Assembly (NCBI GenBank): GCA_964006375.1
Contig: OZ023269.1
Span: 7,433,926-7,497,925 of the forward strand
Length of the DNA: 64,000 nt
Direction of reading: 5' to 3'
From: Tillus elongatus
Taxonomy: Eukaryota > Arthropoda > Insecta > Coleoptera > Cleridae
Each line of letters starts with the position of its first letter. Position 1 is the first letter of the stretch. The position numbers were made by a program, and so were the translations under genes. Below, one piece after another: positions 25,982-37,719 of this stretch. Under the pieces are notes generated by a model that ran no database searches, was not told the DNA's origin, and saw only the letters and a list, made by a program, of their open reading frames with translations.

Positions 25982-26525
25982 GCTCAGGAGCTCATGGAAG
26001 ACGATTTTGATAGGAAAACGTCTTTTTGTCAACAAATGGTGGACACGTACGCTAACAATGGTATCCAAAGAAAACATGTTTTGTTTTCTGATAAGTGCAA
26101 TTTTAGACCTCATGGCCCTGAAAATCGTCAAAATTGTCTCTACTGGATGAGCGAAGAACATACGTAAACTCTAAAAAGGTTTACGTTTGAAAAGAAATAG
26201 TTGGAAACCATGTGGCTGTTCCTTTTTTTTATTGATGGCAATTTAAATAGAGATACTCATTTGGCACTGCTCCAAAATTTTATCCTGATACATTTGGCAA
26301 TTTTATATCCTGATCGAACTATCCCACAAGTTCCCGCGAATGTGATATGGATCCAGCACGATGGAGCAGCAGCACATTACCAAATCAATGTCTGGCGGTA
26401 CCTTGACTCAATATTTACAAGTAGTGGATAGGAAAGCGAGGGTCGTTCGATGGCCAGCATGATCACCCGATCTTACGCTATTAATTCTCTTCTTATGAGG
26501 ATATGCACAAATTATAATATACTAA
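25982..26525 (+). pseudogene. Tc1/mariner-superfamily transposase fossil
   Basis: One frame reads MEDDFDRKTSFCQQMVD, then LFSDKCNFRPHGPENRQNCL (first catalytic Asp in FSD), ending in a stop near 26165. A second frame (from about 26201) reads FFIDGNLNRDTHLALLQNF, LYPDRTIPQVPANVIW, then IQHDGAAAHYQINVWRYLDS with the second catalytic Asp. After a shift the third block reads WPA-stop-SPDLTLLILFL-stop-GY, where the third acidic residue appears lost (Ile). This order and spacing match the transposase at 45602-47531. The N-terminal helix-turn-helix is missing. Confidence 0.82.
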
Positions 26526-26559
26526 ACTAAACCACCCGATTTAGCTGAATTAAATTAAT

Positions 26560-26853
26560 AAAATTCATTTAAATGTTTTTAATATCAAATATGTCTTTGA
26601 ATGGAAGCAGGCATCAAGTTTAGTTACGGGTATAACCTATATAGTAGAAACAATGTACCATATTTTATCAAAATAACTTTATTGTTTGAAAATTTACACA
26701 CATTTTTCGAAAATAAACCTAAAATGTATCCGAGAAAACTGGTTTTCTGGCCAACGAATCTTACATTAATAGCAAATTGAGTTATTGAAATTTGAAACAT
26801 TTAACGAAAATTCGCTACCATAATACATTTGTTGCGCCCCGAAATTTTCTTCA
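26560..26853 (+). repeat. Family X, I module (MITE-like), left tip lost
   Basis: It reads aaatgtttttaatatcaaat, then acgggtataacctatatagt, a middle very like 21764-22070, and ends attcgctaccataatacatt followed by gttgcgccccg. The left L tip is missing or decayed. Confidence 0.75.
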
Positions 26854-26874
26854 TACTGTTAATTAATACATAGA

Positions 26875-27145
26875 TTTTAAAACTATAAAGTTCTGGAATA
26901 GAGAATGAAGAAATTTTTAAAATGACGTATCACAGGCCCCTACTTCCCATTTAAAAATTTGGGGTTGTAACTGTCACTCAAATGCGCTTGAATGCAGGGG
27001 TGAAGTATTGACGTCGCAGAATGTATTTTTTTAATCTAAAACTTACGTGTTTGGGGATTTTTATAAATAATCACAATAATCTAGATAATGAATTTATTCC
27101 ATTTGGCTCCTTCATACACTATATACATAATTTTCGTAAAAAATG
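26875..27145 (-). repeat. Repeat W, copy on minus strand
   Basis: Read in reverse it gives tggaataaattcattatcta, then a block ending gagtgacagttacaacccca, paralleling 58109-58290 (tggaatacatctagtatctc ... gagtgacagttgccgccaca). No coding capacity was seen. Confidence 0.65.
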
Positions 27146-27154
27146 CGTAGATCA

Positions 27155-27195
27155 ATTCTATGAAAATTCTCTACCATAACACACTTCCGCTTAGA
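27155..27195 (-). repeat. Family X, L-end remnant
   Basis: atgaaaattctctaccataa followed by cacacttccgc resembles the inverted L end with an eroded tip. Confidence 0.55.
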
Positions 27196-28150
27196 CGCTT
27201 TTTTACATATCTGGAATTGAAATTGAACTTCTTTGCAGTCTTGTACGTAAAAAGTAGCAAACTTGCTAAACCCTGTAGAGTACCAAACCTGATTACGAAT
27301 ACCAACTACTATGTGCTTTGGTGCTGTAGAATTTTAGGTTGTAAACAAGTAGGCTTCGCAATGCCGGGAAAGCTAAAAATACTGAATTCTGTAGCAGGAA
27401 AAAGAAGTAGGATTAGTTTTTTGATCTGTCAAACAAAATATATTAAATAAAAAATGACCAAAGATAAAGTCAGTTGCTTGTCAACTCATACTAAATTTTT
27501 GTAAACAAACATGACAGTGCTTTGGCTCAAATCAATGCGACGCCTGTCAACATGAACATACGCATATAAAGCTGGTATTTCGGTGAACCACGTCTGAAAG
27601 TTTGCGGTTTATGATACGGGAATAAAGTGTGTTCATTGACAAAAAAAGGGAAACATATTCACCAGGCGAAAGTTATATAGTTCAGTTTCAATTTTTCATG
27701 TGAGAAAGAAATAAAACTTGAAGCTTGTCTTTTATTCATAATATGTGTGAAGCAGACTTCATAGTGGGCATCAATAAACGCATCTGGCCTCTTATGACAG
27801 GAAAGGATAAATTACTGGCATTGCTGACGCCAAATAGCACTTATTTCTCTTCCCAAAAACTTCTCTCTTCCAGACTGAAAAAGCTCGCCATAACGTTATA
27901 CATTGTAGTATGCTATGTGCTTGCATTACCATGTGATATAAGAGTATATCTTTCACTAGATATCCTAGAAAACAGTCATCAAATTTTTATTATTCTAATA
28001 ATAATAACAGTCTCTTATTTTTATTGATCTACAAATGGTTTTTGTAAATATATTATTATTTTATTGAATTCGTTAATAACTGCATACACAGGTACCTCAT
28101 AAATTATACAACATTTAATATTGATGAATATTTATACATTGTGGAACAAG
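27196..28150. other. No gene recognised
   Basis: Frames at 27160-27450 and 27725-28027 (+) have no motif I can name. The second is hydrophobic near its C-terminus but ends in AT-driven residues. Confidence 0.4.
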
Positions 28151-28494
28151 AGCCTCGGTGGTTCAGTGGTAAGAACGTGTGCCTCTGAACCGAAGGGTAC
28201 TGGGTTCGATCCCAAGGTACACCTTTCACTTTTTCAGTACAAACTGTACAATTAACATCAACCGAGGTTGTAGCATTGTATTTGAGTAAGTTGAATGTCT
28301 GCACGTTCCGCCCTTTGAAGGGAACGTAAAGCCGTCGGTCTCGTGTCCGTGCGATGTTGGGCACGTTAAAGATCCATACTCTCCTTACAGAAATTTCCAG
28401 GATAGTGAGGTGAAACTGCTTACTGGCGTCGATGATTGGCCATAGTCGCGGAAATAAGCTGACGTTAAAGAAATAAAAACACACACACACACAT
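28151..28494 (+). mobile_element. tRNA-derived SINE, copy 3
   Basis: Head agcctcggtggttcagtggt with B-box ctgggttcgatcccaa, the best A-box match of the five copies. About 16 bp is missing near 28390 compared with copy 1 (the ggcaggggttcgg block). It ends gacgttaaagaaataaaaac with a (AC)n tail to 28494. Confidence 0.85.
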
Positions 28495-28547
28495 TGTGGA
28501 ACAGCTAAATTGAATAAGTTCAGTAAATTAGATTGTAATATTGCTTT

Positions 28548-28690
28548 CTTTTAGTGAATTTTCTTAAAAAAATTCACTAATGAGGAGATCCCGACTTTTG
28601 AATTTTGAAAACATTTCTTTAAATTAGCGCTAATTAGGCCCCCTAGAACACATATCCGGGGTCAGTTTCAATTTTTATATGTTTATATGT
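28548..28690 (-). repeat. Family X, R end without TA tract
   Basis: The R hairpin in reverse (ttttagtgaattttcttaaa ... attcactaatgaggagatcc) and gaacacatatccggggtcag are intact. After tttatatgtttatatg the sequence jumps straight to ttcggcacaggttttcccg of the core, so the TA tract and ~100 bp of core were lost in one deletion. Confidence 0.8.
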
Positions 28691-28712
28691 TCGGCACAGG
28701 TTTTCCCGAAAA

Positions 28713-29150
28713 ATGGTGTGTTTTCTTTTGAAAAAAATAAATCAATCAATCAACAAACACAAAACAAAGAAAATGTTGACGGAATCAACAACGTTTAAAA
28801 GAGATAAATCCGAAATAAACTTTGTTTGCTTACCATTTGAACCTCGAATCACGAGGGGTCTAGATAGCATTTTTAAAAAAGTCAACTTGCAGCTAACATT
28901 TTCGACAAAAAATACCTTTAAAAACTTGCTAGATAACCCAAAGGATAAGGATAGCATGGACAAAATGTCGGGAATTTATCAAATAAGTTGTAAAGATTGT
29001 AATCTTAAGTACGTCAGTACGTCGGGCAAACAAAAAGATCGATTGGAGTTAGATTCAAAGAACACTTAGCCCAATTACGTTATGATACTATAGATAGATC
29101 TACTGTCGCCGACATATTTGGGATAATAATCATCACGTTAATGAAGATAA
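28713..29150 (+). pseudogene. Penelope-like C-terminal fragment with GIY-YIG endonuclease
   Basis: It reads KHKTKKMLTESTTFKRDKSE, FEPRITRGLDSIFKKVNLQL, then MSGIYQISCKDCNLKYV. A small shift follows, after which the other frame gives GQTKRSIGVRFKEHLAQLRY. Together these are the GIY-YIG motif and its helix. The fragment is clearly homologous to 6192-6878 but diverged, so the two copies come from different insertions. It is frameshifted and truncated. Confidence 0.82.
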
Positions 29151-29208
29151 TCTGAAATAAAATTAATAAAAAATGTTACACAACCAGGACAGCTAAACTC
29201 CTCCGAAA

Positions 29209-29209
<1 letters not shown>

Positions 29210-29300
<91 letters not shown>
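29210..29300. repeat. (TA)n tract inside Penelope-like fragment
   Basis: About 90 bp of perfect TA without family-X flanks, between the endonuclease fragment and the pseudo-LTR. Confidence 0.95.
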
Positions 29301-29302
<2 letters not shown>

Positions 29303-29664
29303 CGAAATATAGTTACAAAAAAAAATTGTATGAACGTGGCACCACCGCCGACTACGAGCCACCTGATCGATTGCTTCGCTAAATAAAAATTCCCAGGTTT
29401 TTAACACGTCCTAGAGATAACATAATAATACAGAGAGTTCCAACAAAGCAAACTATGTCAATTTAGGTGTCGTTGAAGCTTTCCAAGATTACTAGAGATG
29501 GACACATTTTAGAAAAGTTAGTAGGGACAGTGCAGACCTCGTCCCGCGATAAAAATACAATACACTGCAGAATTTGCGTGCGTTTATTTTCCCATCTCAG
29601 TTCGGTCATTTACCTAAGATCCGGTATATAAGGTGATGTTAGTTTTTAAAATAGTTAAAATTTT

Positions 29665-29712
29665 TCATCCTCTGATGACGCTAACTTGGTTAGTGAAACG
29701 ATCGTCAGGTCT
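29665..29712 (+). ncRNA. Candidate hammerhead ribozyme (best copy)
   Basis: Read in order: CCT (stem I), CTGATGA (exact core), one extra C, GCTAAC-TTG-GTTAGT (stem II, six pairs including one G-U), GAA, ACGATCGT (self-complementary stem III without loop), C (cleavage-site position), AGG (stem I). The minimal palindromic stem III is known from hammerheads of Penelope-like elements and suggests activity as a dimer. The extra base between core and stem II is the main doubt. A role in processing tandem transcripts is inferred from the family. Confidence 0.62.
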
Positions 29713-29794
29713 TTTAAAATGTGTTGTGGTGATTTGGGTTCTCCAAGTGTACTTGTCAGTGGTCATCACAGGTTTCAATCTTCACTTAGTTAAT

Positions 29795-29880
29795 TATAGG
29801 GTGTCTTGAGCTAAATCTTAAAAAATATTTCTACAATCACAGGCTGGCCCATAAGTCGTTGGTGTTACAAATTTTCTATC
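29795..29880 (-). repeat. Family X core fragment
   Basis: ttatagggtgtcttgagcta ... ggcccataagtcgttggtgt is the start of the long-copy core, in reverse, truncated on both sides. Confidence 0.75.
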
Positions 29881-29884
29881 AGGT

Positions 29885-30620
29885 CGCGTTGCTTTCCAGT
29901 TACCACACTTAGATAACACTGTTCTCAAATCATCAACTGTTATCTCTATTGGACCCCCATCCGTCATAGCTTGTGCTCTTTATTTCTCTTCCCTCAGCTA
30001 TCTTGTTGTAGAATTTTGGTTTCTCCAACAAAGCTGACCAGAACTGCTCAACATTGTCTTCCAGGGGCATCAAAAATGTTTATTTGTTTCTTTTTCCTAT
30101 CAACCTAGATCTGTAAAATCTTCCTTCGTTTCTCCAAAACTCGTTGTTATGATTGTGTCTCAACTGTATTTTCTCCTATCTCACTAAGCGTTTTGAAAGA
30201 AGTTTCAGGCGTTTTGTATAGGCATCTATTATCTCCACTAGCTTACTGTTATTAAATATTCCCAAATTTTCCAGGTGGATAATCCTTGCAACCTGAGCAA
30301 TTAATCTTTCTTTCTATTCTTCATTTTGTACTTAGTTAGTCTACCCAAATCGGCCCTGTTATTATTATGACGTTGACTTGAAGGGTTTTGACACTCCCTG
30401 AAGGGAAACATTTACTCATCGCAAGCATCTCAGATACCAAAGGGACTGAGCCCAGATGGAGCGCTTTCCAAGTTATAGAGCCCTGAACGAGGCAACGCAT
30501 CACATCCTCATATTCCAGGAATCTCCGCACGTTGTGGGCAGTTGCAAGTATTAACGTCTTCTAAATGACCGTATAAAGGTGCTGTCCAGGGCCCCGCCTC
30601 TTAATGGTCTCTCCAAAGTT
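29885..30620 (-). pseudogene. Non-LTR retrotransposon remnant, region upstream of RT
   Basis: On the minus strand, pieces read ADLGRLTKYKMKNRKKD (about 30350), KLVEIIDAYTKRLKLLSKRL (about 30230), EFWRNEGRFYRSRLIGKR, PLEDNVEQFWSALLEKPKFY and, near 29910, TVDDLRTVLSKCGNWKATRP. This order (basic helical region, then a segment just before the RT fingers) is known from a group of arthropod non-LTR elements with a long pre-RT region. The RT itself is not in the window. There are several stops and frameshifts. Confidence 0.6.
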
Positions 30621-31460
30621 CTTAGGATCTCCACCAGTTGACGACCTAACTATTGGGACACCTAACTAACTATCTGTTGATAACAAGTTGACGACCTAAA
30701 TATCATAGGGCATTATCTGCTTCTCATCTCTAAATTATTGTCATTAATAATATTATTATAGTTATTACTATTATTGCTTTTATTATTTTTCACAATACAA
30801 ATTAAGTTATTTAAGACTAAAAGTTTTGAACATATTACGCGCATTGCTAAGTTTTATAAGAAAATATACTTGAAATAAAAATGTAGTACGAAAAGGGCGT
30901 CTTTTTAGTTCAACTTCTATACAAAGTAAAAAGTAACATCCTGTAAACAAGTATATAGTTTTTATGCACATGGATGTCCTTTAAGAAGCTAACACGGTAT
31001 CTGATGAAATTCGGAATAATTCAATTTTGTAAAATACTAGAACTCGGGTTGTTGCTAATTGGAGACTACCCGAGAGACTCGATGATCCCAAAAGTCAACT
31101 TAAAACGGACTCCACTAATCATTTACAGACCTCAGAAGCACTTTATATGTAGCTACCTTCCCCCGATAAAAAGAACATATTGCTCGAAACAAAAAATTCA
31201 TTGCTTATATAGAAAAAATATCAATTTATTTTTTTATAAGATTGGGTCGTATATGCTGGAGTTATACAAATACACATTGATTAGAATTACATTGAAACTT
31301 GAAGGATAATACCATCTACAAAAAGGAAGACACGAGAAAATATAGAACAGCCATGTTCTTACAAAGGTTAATACGATACTATATTAGAATAATACCAGAG
31401 CTTGTCTCGAAATCAAATTTTTTATTAAAATTTTCAACACAAAAACATTATAAGGGAAAC
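30621..31460. other. No gene recognised
   Basis: A short local repeat (gttgacgacctaa at about 30637 and 30688) is present. The 111-codon plus frame at 30974-31309 shows no motif. Confidence 0.4.
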
Positions 31461-31543
31461 TGATAAAATGTGTTGTGGTGATTTGGGTTCTCCAAGTGTG
31501 CTTATCAGTGCTCATCACAGGTTTCAATCTTCGCTCAGTGTTT
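31461..31543 (+). repeat. Penelope-family 3' tail fragment
   Basis: aaaatgtgttgtggtgattt followed by gggttctccaagtgtgctta and ctcatcacaggtttcaatct is nearly identical to 29712-29793. The hammerhead-like part is absent here. Confidence 0.75.
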
Positions 31544-31689
31544 CACCCATTAAATATTTGTTACGATATTAACAATGGTAGAATCTTTGAATTAATGCTG
31601 TTTTCTCGGTAGATGTCGTTAGAGTACTCCATAGTTAAACAGTTTTATTTTGTTTCACAGCTGTCTGACAATCAACTCCCACTTACCCC

Positions 31690-32260
31690 CGGTCGTCCGA
31701 TCAATTTTAAATTTGCACACTTATTCAATTCCGGTGACAATACAGTATTGTGCTACCATCAAACTTGTATGAATTCAAAACGGCGGCAAACGCAAGATGG
31801 CGGTATATTACCTCCTCAACAACCGTCTGTGATTTGGATGTCAAATGAAAGGCTTTTACGACTAAAACACAGTAGGCTAGGCGATGCTTTGATAATTTTA
31901 ATATGGCGGCTGAGGCAAGACTGTAGAATATATTTTTCTTTACATCCCTTAATATGGGTATCAAAAGAAAGGGCCTTACGAGTAAAATACAGTGTGAAAG
32001 GTGGAGCTTTTATAAATTCAATATGGCAGTCAACGCAAGATGGCGGAATATATTTTTCTTTACAACTTTCTTTAAATGTGTATCAGAAGAAAAGGTTGAA
32101 TAAGTAAAATACAGTGGGATAGGTGAAGCTTTTATAAAGTTAAAATGCCGGCCGACGTAAGAAGACGAAATGTTTTTTTCTCAACAACCTCCTTGATATG
32201 GGCACCAAATGAGGTCTTCACGAGTGAAATACAGTAACTTCTGTATGGCTATTTAGAAAA
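31690..32260 (+). repeat. Tandem repeat, ~120-bp unit, about four copies
   Basis: The landmark caagatggcgg or a variant recurs at about 31793, 31917, 32036 and 32157, giving steps of 119-124 bp. Each unit also has aaatacagt followed by g(a/t)(t/a)aggtg..gcttttataa. A 164-codon frame (31613-32107) stays open across the first three units, giving a protein with repeated V(I/S)W.S.ERALR(V/L)K(Y/H)S blocks. It is more likely non-coding repeat DNA that happens to be open. Confidence 0.75.
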
Positions 32261-32434
32261 AATCATTTAGTTTCACAGATGGCTGTCAATAAAATATGGT
32301 AATCGATTTTTTACACACCTCTGATTGTTAGATAGATTTAAACATCTGAAAACTTATCCAATGACTAACGGTAAATCCAATAGAGGTCTTGCTGTTGCTG
32401 CAACCGCTTCCCATTTGTACCAGAAAGGAGGCTT
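32261..32434. other. Short spacer
   Basis: No feature recognised. Confidence 0.4.
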
Positions 32435-33465
32435 TAAAGAAAAATAAATTGGGATTTTCCTCAAAACGTCAAATTTGCGATTTTAAACGTCAAAATTGGC
32501 AACATTTAGGCAAAGAACTTGAAACTAATATGGGGTATGGAAAGAAAATGTCTTGAGAAGAACGTTTTACAAACCCTGAAGTCTTAGTTTCAACCGACAT
32601 TGTCCTTCATTTTACTAAAATATTTTGAGAAAATTCATTTCAAATAGACCTTTCTCTGCTGTTTTGGCAGTAGTCTTAGCTATAGAGTTTATCGTTTAAT
32701 GGTATATAACTTTTGTCAAATTTTCGTGAAAAATCAATAAAGTTCAATATATCCGTTATTATACAAGATACGAAAAAAATTATATACATTATTTATAGGG
32801 TATCTTGAGTTACATCTTGAAAAAATATTTCTACAATAACAGGCTGGCCCATAAGTCGTTGGTGATACAAAAATTATTTTTTTTTAGTCGAAACGCCTTA
32901 TGTTATTGCATTTTTGCATTTTCTATCGAAATATAATGCATGTTTGTAAGAAAAAAATGCGAGACGCAGCAAGTGCGTTATGGTAGCGAGTTTTCATTAA
33001 ATGCTTTAAATTTGCTATTTAAAACGTCAAAATTGGCAACATTTAGGCAAAGAACTTGAAACTAATACGGGCTATGGAAAGAAAATGTCTCAAGAAGAAG
33101 AATAAATATTTGTATCGAAATATAATGCATGTTTCTAAGAAAAGAAATGCGGGACGCAGCAAGTGCCTTATGGTAGCGAATTTTCATTAAATGCTTCAAG
33201 TTTGAATAGCTCAATTTGCTATTAACCTATAAGGTTGACCAAGAAACCAGTTTTTTCGGGAACACTTTAAGTTTACTTTCGAACATTTTTGTATATTTTC
33301 AAACAATAAAGTTATTTTGATGAAACATGGCACATTGTTTCTTCTATATGGGTTATACTAGTAACCAAATTTAGTGCCTGCTTTCTTAAAAAACACATAT
33401 TTGCTATTAAAACATTTTAATGAAAATTCGCTACCATAACGCACTGGCTGCGTCCAGACTTTTAT
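32435..33465 (-). mobile_element. Family X, core and two I/L ends on minus strand
   Basis: The core in reverse (aaacgtcaaatttgcgattt, agtcttagctatagagttta, aataacaggctggcccataa) leads to an L end at 32962 (cgagacgcagcaagtgcgtt). A jump back into core follows (33005-33115), then a complete I module 33137-33465 (gggacgcagcaagtgcctta to aacgcactggctgcgtccag). The repeated approach cgaaatataatgcatgttt before both L ends shows a partial duplication of the end. No R or TA tract. Confidence 0.8.
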
Positions 33466-33556
33466 TATATAATCTAGCTGATTTCTATATCTGCAATATG
33501 TAGAGTGTGTCCTGTCATCATCGGGATTAAGTGTGGATATGATTCTTAATCTGTTC

Positions 33557-33692
33557 TTGTTTTTTAGTGAATTTTCTTTAAAAAATTCACTGATGAGGAG
33601 ATCCCGACTTTTGAATTTTGAAAAAATTTCTTCAAATGAGCGCTAATTAGGCCCCCAGAACACATATCCGAGGTCAGTTTCAATTTTTATAT

Positions 33693-33782
<90 letters not shown>

Positions 33783-34868
33783 CACACCAATAACTCAAAA
33801 AATAATGGGCCTATTTTGATTACATTTGGTGAATAAATTCCCTTTGCAAATGGCTTGGATAAGTTCGTTAGCCAGAAAAATATGCCCAGGTTTTCCCGGA
33901 AAATTTTGTGTTTTCTTTCGAAAAAAAATTATATCTCCGAAATTAACAAAGTAAGGGCAACCAAATTTGGTACGCGGGTTTATATCCTTATAGGTAAGTT
34001 ACCTGCCAAAATCTAGCTATGTAGGTCAAAAGACAAAAATGTTATAGGCATTTAAAGAAAAAAATTAGGGTTTTCCTCAAAACGTCAAAGTTGCGATTTA
34101 AAACGTCAAAATCGGCAACATTTAGGCAAATAACTTGAATCTAATACGGGCTATGGAAATCAAATGTCTCAAGAGGGATGTTTTACATACCCTGAAGTCT
34201 TAGTTTCAACTGTTATTGTCCTTCATTTTACTAAAATGTTTCCAGAAAATTTATTTCAAATAGACCCTTTCTCTGATGTTTGGCAGTAGTCTTAGCTATA
34301 GAGTTTATCGTTTAATGGTATATAATTTTTGTCGAATTTTCGTAAAAAATCAATAAAGCTCAATATATCCGTAATTATACAAGATATGAAAAAAATTTGT
34401 ATATATTAATTATAGGGTGTCTTGAGCTATATCTTAAAAAAAAAATTTCTACAATCACAGGATAGCCCATAAGTCGTTGGTGATATAAATTTTCTTTTTT
34501 TTTTAAACAAACACGCCTTATGTTATTGCATTTTTGCATTTTCCATCGAAATATAACGCATGTTTGTAAGAAAAGAAATTCTGAATGCAGCAAGTGCGTT
34601 ATGGTAGCGAATTTTGATCAAATTCTTCATACTTGAATAGCTCAATTTGCTATTAACCTATAAGGTTGACCAAGAAACGAGTTTTTCCGGGAACACTTTA
34701 AGTTTACTTTTGGAAATTTTTGTACATTTTCACAGAATAAAGTTATTTTTTGAAACATGGCACATTGTTTTTACTATATAAGTTATACTGGTAACCAAAA
34801 TTGATGCCTGCTTTCTTAAATAAAAATAAAACACACATATTTGCAATAAAAACATTTTTATGATTTTT
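33557..34868 (-). mobile_element. Family X, long copy on minus strand, right tip of I module lost
   Basis: A well-preserved R hairpin (ttttagtgaattttctttaa ... attcactgatgaggagatcc) leads to (TA)n 33697-33778. The core in reverse follows (accaataactcaaaaaataa, aacaaagtaagggcaaccaa, cgtcaaagttgcgatttaaa, cctttctctgatgtttggca), then an I module from 34583 (atgcagcaagtgcgttatgg) that stops at aaaaacatttttatga. It is among the best copies for defining the element. Confidence 0.85.
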
Positions 34869-36599
34869 TTTTTATCGATCATGTCTTATATTATTGCATA
34901 TTTGTTTTTTTCCTCCACCCCTGAATCCGCCACTGACTTAGAGGAGATTCATATATCACGGGCAATCATACTTCCCTAGATCGCAGGACAAAGATTGAAG
35001 ATCCCTGCCTCTTTTAGCAATGCTATCATCGACATTCCTCCCCAGAAACTGATACGTTAGTACCTCTGCTTACTGCATTTAATCGTACAACCGGCTTAGT
35101 CAAGAAGAAACACACGCCTTTAGTGTGAAGTTACCGACTTGTCGAACAGTTCGATATGAATTTTCGTTCTGTCCTAGAGAATCTAAGCTCCGAAGTGTGA
35201 TTCCGGGGCACATAATTTCGCAGACATATATAAAAAGCTGTTAAACACCCATTCTTTAGCACTACAATCAAATTTATGATATTTTAGGGAAACATATGCT
35301 TCATCAACTATTTCATAACCAAAAATTATCTAGAACAAAATAAATTTTTGTCTACTCTCATCTGATTCGATTTTGCGTCTCAGGCAAAGCAGAATAAATT
35401 TGTTATGTTTTGCAAATGGATTAAGATCACTTTATCGCATATTGTTTTATTATTTATCCCGCTAATGACCATAGCTATTGAAGCGGTTCATAAAAAATAT
35501 ATAGGTAGAAGCCATTTTACAAACAATATGTTTAAACAACAAAACTAATAATATTTAGGTATTTAAAGACATTAAAAATATAATTACGAAATATCTATGG
35601 TTTCTTTAGTTCAAAATTTGATTTGATAGAAACGTCAAAATTTTGTCAATAAAAATTCGATACCAAAAAATTTCGAAGAAATAAAAGTTCTCCAAATTTA
35701 TTTAAAAATGGGTTTCTTGTTTCCATCCACTTCAGACGTTCAAATAAAAACAAACGGCAATTTGATATCGCTTCTGGTTTTCTAACTATAACGATTTTTC
35801 TGAAAACTTCAAAAAATTGTCAGCGTTACAAATGTAAGTGTACTAATTTTACGAAGCATTTTTCAGGCTTGATATTATTTTATTACAACCTATTCAGCTC
35901 TTTTTGAGATAAAAACAGCATAATGGCATATTAAATGAAGGTATTTGTGACCAAAAAGGTTGATACAAAAAATGTGCAGTTAAAATTTTTCTCACTCTCG
36001 TACATAAATAACCATTAGCCTGAAAAAAGAACTGATACGATTCCGATGTTTAACAACCCTCAAATTACTACATGGTAAAGTTTTACCTTAATCAAAGACA
36101 AAAAGTTTTTTTGTCCAAAAAAGTCGACGACTACTAGTATGGAAAAATTGCAAAAAAAATGAAAATTATCTGAACTCGATAAAACTTTAGTATAATATGT
36201 AGGACCTTAGTAGATAAAAAATAAAACAAACTCCGCGCCAATATCTTCTGTATTTTTTGAATCACAATGATTTATCTTCAAAATTAAAAAAACTGTGACA
36301 AGAAAAAAAGCTCCAAATCTGCACCTGTATTTGATATCAATGTATAATAAAGTTTTTATTCATTCTTATGAGGCACTGCATATGGTATATAAGTTTTATA
36401 TGATTTGGAGAACTTTGATTTTCTGGTGATTTTTTTTACTTTGGAGGATCGGTTTCAATTATAATTTTAACACTTACTGACGTATTTACTTTAAAATAGT
36501 CAACGAAAACATCTCGTCGCCCCAGTCAGCAAATATAATAACGATTTGGGTCTGCTATATTTAAATAGTAGTAAAATAATGATAGACGAATTATTCAAA
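34869..36599. other. No gene recognised
   Basis: AT-rich, many homopolymer runs, no frame with a motif and no repeat shared with the window. Confidence 0.4.
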
Positions 36600-36870
36600 T
36601 TGATCAGAACAAGTCGAAATACTCACGTACCTTGGATAATGCTTGCGATAATACCGCAGATGATGGTAAATGAAGCAAAGATCAGAGGAGGAGGATCGCG
36701 ATGGCAAAGCAAGCATTCAACAAAGTACTCTTCTTACGTATTGGGACATGAGGAAACAGTTACAAAGTCTAACGTGTGGAGTGTGGTAGTGTATGGGGCG
36801 AAAACTTGGGCTACAACTTAGAAATACATGAAGCTAATAGAAGATTTTGAAATTTGGACATGAAGAAAAA
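36600..36870 (+). pseudogene. Non-LTR retrotransposon C-terminal fragment
   Basis: In three frames the pieces read VEILTYLG, then RRRIAMAKQAFNKV, then VWSVVVYGAKTWATT followed by a stop and YMKLIEDFEIWT. This order (YLG, RI..AK.AF, SYVWSV..YGAETW) marks the region after the RT palm in a common arthropod endonuclease/RT retroelement. A related fragment lies at 55029. Family X inserted directly after it at 36873. Confidence 0.6.
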
Positions 36871-36872
36871 AG

Positions 36873-37680
36873 TTCGGGACGCAGCAAGTGCGTTATGGTA
36901 GTGAATTTTTATTAAATCCTTCAAATTTAAATAACTCAATTTTCTATAAACTTAGACAGTTGAATTTTGATACGTGGCAAGGTTTTTCTCAAGGCAACAT
37001 ATTCACCAAATTTCATTAAAAAATCTTTGTAATTTTTGGAGAAAAAATTTTTTCTCGAAAGAAAACTCAAAATTTGGGTAACTCAATTTCCTATAAACTT
37101 AGAAAGTTGAGTTTTGGTATATAGTGTTGTCGTTGGACAATTTTTATATCTCCGGAAATAAAAAACTTATGGCAACCAAATTTGGTACGCGGTTATATGC
37201 CATAAAAAGTAAACTATGTACCAAAATTTAGATCTGTAAATCAAAAGGAAAAAAGTTATAGGTATTTAAAGAAAAAAATTGGATTTTCCTCTTAAAAGCT
37301 CAAAGTCGCGATTTGAAACGTCAAAATTGGCAACATTTAGGCAAAGAACATGTAACAAATACGGGTTACGTAGAAAAATGTAGCAAGAAAAGTGTTTTGC
37401 AAACACTTAAGTTGCAGCTTTAACCGTCATTGCCTTAATTTTACTAAAATATTTGCAGAATATTCATCTTAAATAGACCCTTTCTCTGGCGCTTTGGCAT
37501 TACTTTGAGTTATAGGGTTTAGCGTTTAATGGTCTATAATTTTTGGCGAATTTCTGTAGAAAAATTTCGCTAAGAGGAGGACCTCCACTTTTAAATTTTG
37601 ATAAGATTTCTTTAAATGATCGCGAACTAGGCCCCCTAGAACACATATCCGGGGTTAGTTTCAGTTTTTATCTGTTTTCA
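36873..37680. repeat. Family X composite: short-copy L end fused to reverse core and R end
   Basis: 36873-37130 is a forward L end and core (cgggacgcagcaagtgcgtt, ataactcaattttctataaa). At about 37140 it switches to a reverse core (ttatatctccggaaataaaa, gctcaaagtcgcgatttgaa) and a decayed R end at 37560-37680 (gaacacatatccggggttag) with no TA tract. It is a recombinant of two copies. Confidence 0.75.
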
Positions 37681-37719
37681 TATATAGCCTGTACGCATTT
37701 TTACGGCAAAGCTTAATAT

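Larger units (their letters stand above)
28713..29793 (+). mobile_element. Penelope-like element fragment 2 (GIY-YIG end plus pseudo-LTR)
   Basis: A coding fragment (28713-29150) is followed by a (TA)n tract (29210-29300) and about 490 bp of pseudo-LTR that ends with a hammerhead-like motif and the tgttgtggtgatttgggttc tail. The order EN then pseudo-LTR is the canonical one, unlike the inverted copy at 5525. The RT is absent. Confidence 0.8.
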
